Source of the DNA: Porphyra umbilicalis
Lineage: Eukaryota; Rhodophyta; Bangiophyceae; Bangiales; Bangiaceae
Direction of reading: 5' to 3'
Assembly (NCBI GenBank): GCA_002049455.2
Contig: KV918898.1
Coordinates: forward strand, 1 to 64,000
Length of the DNA: 64,000 nt
The notes under the pieces were generated by a model. That model had not been told where the DNA came from and ran no database searches. It saw only the letters and a list, made by a program, of their open reading frames with translations. Positions 57,410 through 64,000 of this stretch are shown in pieces. A program made the position numbers and the translations under genes. Position 1 is the first letter of the stretch. Every line of letters starts with the position of its first letter.

Positions 57410-58450
57410 TTAGAAGCACTGCCCGGCCGCAACACGGGCGAGCTTCTCTTCGACTCTAGAGAACTGCCCTACTATCTGTCGACGCGTGATGAGGCTTGCC
57501 GCCAGGGCCTGCAAACGAACGCCGTCTTCGAGGAAATGCGGGTTGAAGTACACCAGGTTCCGAATGATGACCTTCAAGTCGTTGAGCACACCCTCGATGG
57601 GCTGCAGGTCGGGAGAGTAGGGCGGTAGCCGGATGAAGGGGATCCCATTGTTCTCCAAGAAGGCGTCGCCAGCAGCATCGTGGATTGGCGCATTGTCGAA
57701 GAGCAAAACGCAAGCTGCTACTTAAGGGTCCCAAGGGACCCCAGGGGTGTACCGACCCATCTTTTGGATGACACGACCCAAGAACAGGCGCCAGTCGTTG
57801 CTCGTCAGTGCACGCTCACACGTGACCGAGTGCAAGCCCAGGATGCGCCCGTCTGACGACACCGCCATCGTCGTGCTGACGCGCTCGACGTGCCGAGGAC
57901 TGATGTCGAGCATGTCAACGCGCTCTTGTCGGAGAGCACGCCCGTACCTGCGGAGAACGTCGCGACCGTCTGTGTGGGTCTCGTCGACGGATACGATGCA
58001 GCCGTTCCCGACCATCTGACGCAACACTGCGTGCTCGCGGCGACGCTCTCGGTTGGCCGCTCGGTACAAGCGGATGATGACCTTCCGTGTGAAGCCGAGC
58101 CGTCGCAGCATGCGGTCCACCGTGCTCCTAGACACACGCAGATGGACAAACTCACCCGACGGCAGCGCCCGCATGGCCGTCATCATGGATGTGTGCTCTC
58201 TCAGAAGTGCCAGTGGATGCTCTTGAACGAGAGCGATGATAGCACGCAGCAGTGTGTCCTCCTCCCAGCAGGAATCTTCGTGACGATTTTGTCGCTCAGG
58301 TACGCGCCACACGCTCTCGCTGCGCCTCCAATAGCACAGCCAACGCTCAAGCTGCGCAGAGCGAACTCCAATAACCGCCGTGATGGTTGAGCGCGGAACA
58401 CCGTGGTGCACCATCGATATCGCTGCAAACCGCAGAGCTGCCACATACAT
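57410..58450 (-). pseudogene. IS630/Tc1-mariner-type DDE transposase, one nonsense codon
   Basis: From about ATG 58450 an HTH-like N-terminal part (RFAAISMVHHGVPRSTITAV) leads to SRSTVDRMLRRLGFTRKVI, the second helix-turn-helix typical of this superfamily. The catalytic triad follows: VDETHTDGRD, LLFDNAPIHDA and LPPYSPDLQPIEGVLNDLK, with 33 residues between the second Asp and the Glu. The PPYSPDLxPIE motif is a superfamily hallmark. The frame is intact except for a TAA (57722-57724) just before the second Asp, so the copy is probably inactive or very recently inactivated. Upstream the same frame continues open through the 102-bp array. Terminal inverted repeats were not found. Confidence 0.85.
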
Positions 58451-58510
58451 CCTGAAGACAAGTGCTTCCCCGGACACACCCGCAGGTGCCTTGCCCAACG
58501 CCAGCACGAC

Positions 58511-59215
58511 CACGTCGACGCCGACGACAGCGACCACGCCGACGCCCGCGAGCACAGGCACCTCCCAAAATACAAGCACCACCATGACCGCCTCGCCGCC
58601 GACGACGGCGACCACGTCGACGCCGACGACAGCGACCACGCCGACGCCCGCGAGCACAGGCACCTCCCCAAATACAAGCACCACCGCGACCGCCTCGCCG
58701 TCGACGACGGCGACCACGTCGACGCCGACGACAGCGACCACGCCGACGCCCGCGAGCACAGGCACCTCCCCAAATACAAGCACCACCACGACCGCCTCGC
58801 CGCCGACGACGGCGAGCACGTGGACGCTCTCAAACACGCGCACGCTGCAGGTCGCCAGGGAGGACAATACGAGCACGACCACCTCGGCGCCGACGACGAC
58901 GACCACGTCGACGCCGACGACAGCGACCACGCCGACGCCCGCGAGCACAGGCACCTCCCCAAATACAAGCACCACCACGACCGCCTCGCCGCCGACGACG
59001 GCGACCACGTCGACGCCGACCACAGCGACCACGCCGACGCCCGCGAGCACAGGCACCTCCCAAAATACAAGCACCACCACGACCGCCTCGCCGCCGACGA
59101 CGGCGACCACGTCGACGCCGACGACAGCGACCACGCCGACGCCCGCGAGCACAGGCACCTCCCCAGATACAAGCACCACCACGACCGCCTCGCCGCCGAC
59201 GTCGGCGAGCTCGTG
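58511..59215. repeat. 102-bp (34-codon) tandem array
   Basis: CACGTCGACGCCGACGAC recurs at 58511, 58613, 58715, 58904, 59006 and 59108 with 102-bp steps, and one divergent unit sits at about 58817-58903. Three frames stay open: plus His/Asp-rich (HDRLAADDGDHVDADDSD), plus Thr/Ser/Pro-rich, and minus Val-rich (VVAVVGVDVVAVVGGEAV). The last is continuous with the transposase frame. The motif RLAADDG/VVGGEAV is shared with the array at 49.9-51.2 kb. Confidence 0.9.
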
Positions 59216-59980
59216 GACGCGCTGATTCGGGCACCTTGGCCAACAGAAGCACCTGCACGACGGCCTCGCCGCCGACGACGCCAACCTCGTGCACGAAGTC
59301 CAACACGCGCGCCCTGGCCAACAACAGCACAAGCTCGACTGCCTCGCCGCCGACGACGGCGACCACGCTGCCGCCCTCCTACACGCGCACCTTGCGCATC
59401 ACCAGTGTGACCGCGTCGTAACAGACGACGGCGCGCTCGTTGACGTACTCGACGAAGCGCACCTCTAGTAACCCCGGCATGCCAGAGTCGCCGCTGACGA
59501 CGACGAGCTCCTCCCCGGCACCAAGCACGAGACCAGCGGGGCGCACGCAGACTCTGGGCGGGAAGACGTCGACGTTGTTGCTGTCACGCTGAAAACCGAC
59601 CGCGTTTTCACAGACGAGCACGACGCCGTCGGACCAAACGACGGCGACGGCGCCCGCCGTCCCGCACGCAACCACCCCAGCCCCGGTGCTGAGCACGATG
59701 ACGATCTCAATGACCGACGATGTCCCCCATACAGCCGTCGACCACGGCCGTGTTAGGCAGGCAGCGCGACAGCGGCCGCTTCGCCGAACGTGATCGCGAC
59801 GGTTTCACCGCCGACGACGACGACGAGCGCGAGCACGCTACTGCGCGACAAAATGGGAGATTCGGGTCCTGTGGGTTGCGAATTTGGCGATGGAGGCTTG
59901 CAGCAACTCGTGCTTTCGAGCTGTCTGCTGAGTCAACGGCGGGCCTGCGCTCCAGGCACGCCATTGGTCAATTTGGCTAG
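59216..59980. other. degenerate continuation of the array family
   Basis: Between 59236 and 59700 diverged units still show RLAADDxD / VVGGEAV codons (minus frame ends MRKVRV...VNERAVVCYDAVTL). No gene recognised. Confidence 0.5.
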
Positions 59981-60030
59981 AAAAAAAAAATGCGGACTAC
60001 CCCTCCTCACTGTAACCACAAAAGCGATCG

Positions 60031-60058
60031 CCATCAGAAAAGGGGGAAGCGCCATACC
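60031..60058 (-). repeat. 28-bp dispersed repeat, inverse of 38230-38257
   Basis: Perfect 28-bp match in opposite orientation to the end of the repeat cluster at 38.2 kb. A single exact 28-mer shared 21.8 kb apart suggests a common element end. Confidence 0.85.
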
Positions 60059-60119
60059 TGGTCTAAGATCTACTGTGCAGGTGACGCTCACCCGGGAGGC
60101 GGTGCTCGACTTGCCTATG

Positions 60120-60193
60120 TATCTTTCGTCGTGTGAAAACAGTTCTATCGTTTTGCAAGTCCAGGGTGTTTTCGCGAACGCGCTTTCAGTTCC
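60120..60193 (+). repeat. 74-bp direct repeat, left copy
   Basis: Starts TATCTTTCGTCGTGTGAAAA and ends CGCTTTCAGTTCC. Four substitutions separate it from 62123-62196. Confidence 0.9.
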
Positions 60194-62122
60194 CTGGACT
60201 TTAGTTCAGGGTACTACTCAAGATTGACAAACAACCCACACCCCAGAGCCTCTTTTAATTTCTTCATAGGCCAGTGCACGTTGCGGGAGTACTTGATAAT
60301 GGGACGGTGTGCACGTAAAACGGGACCGTGAGAAGGACACAGGACGTTGTGCTGTACGTTCTTGATATGAACATGTCCGCAAGCCTTGGGCAATGTCGCC
60401 CATGTGTTTCTTTTTTCGAGTAAGTGTCCACGTCGTCTGTGAGGGACGTTTGTATGGTTTCCAGCTATGAATCGCTCTCAATGGGGTCAAAAACGCGGTC
60501 GAGTGCGTTGTACAGGCTGGAAACGACGATTCCTGCTGCACTCGGTCGAAGCAGTTAGCCGTACTTACAAAAAGATGCGTTTGTGCCCTCTGAGGGACAT
60601 GTTTTTGAATGTTTGACTGGGGCAGGGCGGCGTTCTTGCACTCTGTCAGTCGGTGGCTCCCCTGTCCGTGCGCCGATCGGCCATGCGCCGCGTGCCAGGC
60701 CACCTGCCCGCTTTTTTCTCTTCCACCCAGCCGCGCGCCGCGTGCCACGCGCGGCACACCCGAGCGCGGCGGGTGAGGGCGGCCACCGCCGCTAGCGGCG
60801 CTGCCGCCGCGCCTGACGCCCACGCAGCGGTGGGCCGAGAACGACCGCGCGCGCGACGCACACCCGCACGCGGCGGCGGGGGGCGGTGGCGGCCGCGGCG
60901 GCGGCGGCGGCCGCAGCGGTCGTGGTCCCCGTGGTGGTGGCGCACGGGCGCCGTCTGTCTGCCACCACGTGCAGCTGTGACCGTCGGATGCGCGGCCACC
61001 GCTGCCGTGGGGGTGGCGCGGCCGCCGCGGGGGCGGCGCGGCCGCCCCCGCGGCGGCGGCGGCCGCTCTGCCGCCTCGGCCACCCGTCGCGTGGCGGCCG
61101 CCGGGGTGGTCGGGCGCGGGGGGCAGCGCGCCCACCCGACGGGCGGGCGGCGCCCGAGCCGCCGCGCCCCGCCGCCTCCGCCGCCACCGCCGTCGTCGCG
61201 GCGTCCACAGGCGTGTCACAGAGGGCAGTGGCCGCCGCAACGGCCGCGTCACTGCCCCGCCACCGCGGCGTCGGCGGTCGCGGCGGTGGCCGGCCGGCGG
61301 GCGCCGCCATCGCCGCCCGCGGAGGGGCGCCGTCGGGCCGGCGGCGGCGGCGGCGGCGCTGGCTTTGGCCCCCCCCCCCCCCCCGACGGCGTGGCGCCCG
61401 GCCGGGGTTGGGGCACGCCTGCCACTGCCCCCAGCCTCCGGTGGTCGCCGCCCCCGCCGGCGGGGGTCCCCTGTCGACGCTGCCCGTGTGCGCGCGTGGC
61501 GGCGGTGGCCTGTGGCCGCCGCCCCGGCAATGGCCGCCGCCGCAGCGTCGGCACCCCCCCTGCCCCGCGTGGCAGCGGCGGCGGGCACGCGGCGCCCGCC
61601 CCGCCGGTCGATGAGGCAGGGGCACCCCGGTCGGGCATACCCCGCGCCGCCCCCCACCCCGAGGCGCCGCACGTGGGCGCGCGGGCGGTGTAGCAGCGGT
61701 GCGCCGCCGCCGCCGCACACGCGCGGCCGCGCCGCCGACGGCGGACCGGTGGGGGCGCGACCGCGCGGTGGGCGACGGCGCCGGGCGCCACGCCGACGCG
61801 GCGGGTGCGAGGCCTGCATCGGGCGCCACGCACGTGGGCACTCGTGGAGACGGGGTGGGGGGGGGTATACGCCCCCCGCGGTCGCCCCGCTGGTCCGCGC
61901 CGTCCTTGCGCGTGGTCTGTGCGGCGGAGATGGCGCAAGGGCGATTGTACGGGGCTCCCACGGTGGCCGCCCTGTGATGTGGGTGAGAAAGGGGAGGACA
62001 CAAGACAAGGAGTCTCTGTTGGTGTGGCGAGACAGTGGCGTAGGTGTAGGTGGCCTTGTGTCTGAGCCGCGTTGCCCTCTTGTCCGAGGACACCCTCAGA
62101 AGATGCTCGTGACGCTCTCGTC
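60194..62122. other. 1.9-kb segment between the 74-bp repeats
   Basis: The first 450 bp are of moderate GC; the rest (60650-61980) is extremely GC-rich, with long open frames on both strands but no recognisable domain. C/G runs near 61369-61384. Possibly an inserted unit bounded by the repeats. Confidence 0.4.
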
Positions 62123-62196
62123 TATCTTTCGTCGTGTGAAAACGGTTTTGTCGTTTCGCAAGTCCAGGGTGTTTTCGCGAACGCGCTTTCAGTTCC
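62123..62196 (+). repeat. 74-bp direct repeat, right copy
   Basis: Its last bases (TTCC) coincide with the first bases of the RPC4 promoter duplication at 62193, so it forms the right edge of the 34-62 kb block. Confidence 0.9.
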
Positions 62197-62402
62197 AATC
62201 CAAAGCGGCGAGGATCCCAGCGGCGGCTGCCCACCGACGCGACGTCCAGCGCGACCGCCGCCGACGGCCGCCGCTCCTGCGGGACTGCTGCGCCCGGCAG
62301 CTGCAGCGGCGGGGTGTCTGCCCCGCTTGGCGCCACGCTCGCGGTCCTCTAGACCCCCTTTATCCCCTTTTTTTTTTCTTTTCCACCACCCCCCCTGCTG
62401 TG
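62193..62402 (+). promoter_or_regulatory. RPC4-like gene upstream region and C/T leader
   Basis: 210 bp shared with 33103-33311, ending in a T9 and C/T-rich leader just before the start at 62403. Only this much upstream sequence is common to both copies. Confidence 0.5.
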
Positions 62403-62601
62403 ATGGGGGACCCCCCCCCGCCCCCCCGCCCGACCGTCAAGGCCGAACCCGCCTTTGCCGCCGCCGCCGCGCCGCCGCCGACCCCCCCCCCGCCGGCACC
62501 CCGGCCGCGGCGGCGGGTGCGGCCGCCGCAGCCGCTGCGGCGGCCGCAACGTCCCCCCCCCGGATGGCACCCCATCCCCCGCGCCGGCGCCGACGACGCC
62601 C

Positions 62602-62632
<31 letters not shown>

Positions 62633-64000
62633 ATGCGGCGGCGGCGCCCCCCCCCCCGGGAGCGCCCCCCCCCCCCCCGCGGGGGCACCCCCCTCTTCAC
62701 CCCCGTCGCGCCCCGGCGGCGCAAAAAGGTGCGCCCCGGCTCTGCGGGCGCCGCCGCCACCCGCGGCGCGGATGGCCTCGGGCGCGGGGGCCTCGCCGCC
62801 GCCGCCGCCGCGGCGCGGTCGGGGGCGCCGCGCGGCCGCGGCCGCGGCGGCCGCGGCGGCGGTGGCGGTGGCGCCGCTGCCACGTACGGCTCCCGCGGGT
62901 TGGGCCTCGGGCAACTCGCGCCGGGCGCGCGGCCGGGCGGCGGCAGCTCCGCGGCGGGGGGGAGCGGCGGCAGCGGCGGCGGCGGCGGCAGCAGCGTCAC
63001 CATTGGGGGCATTGGCAGCGTTGCGGGCGGTGGCGGGGGGGTGGCGGGGGGGAGGGGGGGGCGGCGGCGGCGCCTCCTCCTCCCGCGACGGCGGCGGTGG
63101 CGGGGGGGGGGGGGGGGCGGCGTCAAGATGGAAGACCGCGACGCTGACGCGTTTGGCGCCCCCCCGGGGGGGTACGGGGACGACGAGGGGGACGGCGACT
63201 CGGATGGGGAGGAGGATATGGCCGCCTTTGCGCGCGGCGGCCGCGACGCGATTGCGGGGGGGGGGGGGGGGTCGGCGGCAGCGTCACCCGCGACGGGGTG
63301 CTCCTGCCGGTGCGCCTGCCGCTCGCCGCGTCGGCGGCGGCCGACGCGGCGGCGGCGGCCGCCGCGATCGCGGCGGCCGCCGCCGCCGCCGACGCGGCCG
63401 CCGTCGGGCTGCCCCTGCCGGGGGTGGGCGCCGCCGCCGCCGACGCCGACGTGGCCGCCCCCCCCACCACGTCTGCGTGGGCGGGCCCCGGCGCGTACCC
63501 CCCAGACACGGTCGCGGCGCGGCTGCTGACGCCCGACGCGGTGGCCGTCCTGCAGCTGCCGTCGGTGCTCCCGCTGGTGCAGGCCGACCGCGGCCGGCGG
63601 CCGCCGGCGGCGGGGGACACCCCCCGTGGTGGTGGCGTCACCGTCAAGGGCGAGCCGGCCACCCCCTCCACGCCCGCGCCGCCACCGCCGACGCCGACGG
63701 CGCCGGGCGGGGGCGTGGCCGGCGCGGATCCGGCGCCCGACGGGGGCGCCGCCGGCGACCCGTACGGCACCGTGCGGGGGCAGCGGGTGGCGGGGGGGCT
63801 CGACACGGACTTGCGGCGGCCGCTCGGGACGGCGGCGGGGGGGGGGGGGGGGCGAGGGCGGCCTGGCGGGGCGCCTCGCCAAGGCCGAGCCGGCGCCCCT
63901 GTTGGCGACGCCCCCCCCCGCGCCGCGGGGCGTCAAGGCGGAGGATGAAATCCAGCCGCTGGCGTCTGCCGGCGCCGCCGGCGGCGCCGCCGACGCGGGG
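62403..64000 (+). CDS. RPC4: RNA polymerase III subunit RPC4/Rpc53-like, 3' end outside window
   Basis: RPC4 works with RPC5 in Pol III initiation and termination. From ATG 62403 the frame, allowing for C/G-run length errors, gives PTVKAEPAFAAAAAPPP, then LFTPVAPRRRKKVRPGSAG, which fits the RPC4 N-terminal K/L-F-x-P-K/V-A-P-R-R signature. Further on come VKMEDRDADAFGAPPGG, an acidic stretch GDSDGEEDMAAFARGG, GVLLPVRLPLAA, and TPDAVAVLQLPSVLPLVQ, matching the paired LP..LP and LQLP..LP strands of the RPC4 C-terminal domain. Very rich in Gly and Ala. The window ends inside the conserved part. Frame jumps occur near 63105-63118 and 63251-63270 (G runs). The family call rests on short motifs. Confidence 0.55.

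Noticed and set aside
58511..59215. 34-residue period recalling TAL-effector repeats
   Set aside because: Only the period matches; none of the characteristic residues is present.
60218..62336. 596- and 514-codon minus-strand open frames
   Set aside because: Both overlap each other and long plus-strand frames. They consist of Arg/Ala/Pro/Gly from GC-rich triplets and show no domain.

Overview
The window looks like nuclear DNA of a photosynthetic eukaryote, most likely a red alga of the Porphyra/Pyropia kind. The base composition is very GC-rich, with long C and G homopolymers. Genes are compact, and the few introns seen are 170-420 bp with GT..AG ends. A plastid one-helix (Hlip-type) protein and a plastid-type membrane protein both carry an F-containing transit peptide. 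Histidine synthesis uses a bacterial-type single-function HisI. The eukaryotic proteins include LTV1, TCTP, TFIIS, a HIRAN-SNF2-RING (HLTF/RAD5) helicase, an E(z)-like SET protein and an RNA polymerase III RPC4-like protein. The taxonomic call is inference.

Positions 1-33 kb form a gene-dense, very GC-rich housekeeping block. In order it holds the 3' part of LTV1; TCTP with one intron; a minus-strand organelle-targeted protein with an SRP54-M-like tail; TFIIS; phosphoribosyl-AMP cyclohydrolase; a HIT-family protein with an in-frame TGA; a probable minus-strand membrane protein; a plastid membrane protein; the one-helix protein; a secreted DOMON protein; a basic protein with RxSID repeats; a RING-H2 protein; a very long minus-strand Myb/SANT-like protein; and the HLTF/RAD5 helicase. 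Many of these reading frames change phase exactly at long C or G runs. This points to homopolymer length errors in the assembly, or to real slippage, rather than to seven independent pseudogenes.

Positions 34-62 kb are different: lower GC, few genes and many repeats. This stretch holds a divergent protein-kinase-like gene, an LRR-like fragment cut by a 260-bp AT-rich insertion, a 1.6-kb cluster of modular repeats with a 656-bp palindrome, two genes sharing an unfamiliar Cys/His domain, a 79-bp minisatellite, a C2H2 zinc-finger gene, an E(z)-like Polycomb methyltransferase gene, an IS630/Tc1-type transposase with one nonsense codon, and repeat arrays open on both strands. The block is bracketed by two direct copies (about 0.7 kb, nearly identical) of the promoter and 5' end of the RPC4-like gene. 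The left copy (33.1-33.8 kb) is a dead fragment and the right copy (62.2 kb on) continues into the full gene. This makes the 28-kb block a candidate large insertion or mobile element that duplicated part of its target gene. It is the most interesting feature of the window.

No tRNA, rRNA or CRISPR was recognised. Several stretches of 1-3 kb between genes (14.7-18.0, 42.3-44.8, 45.7-48.6 and 54.9-57.4 kb) hold nothing I can identify.
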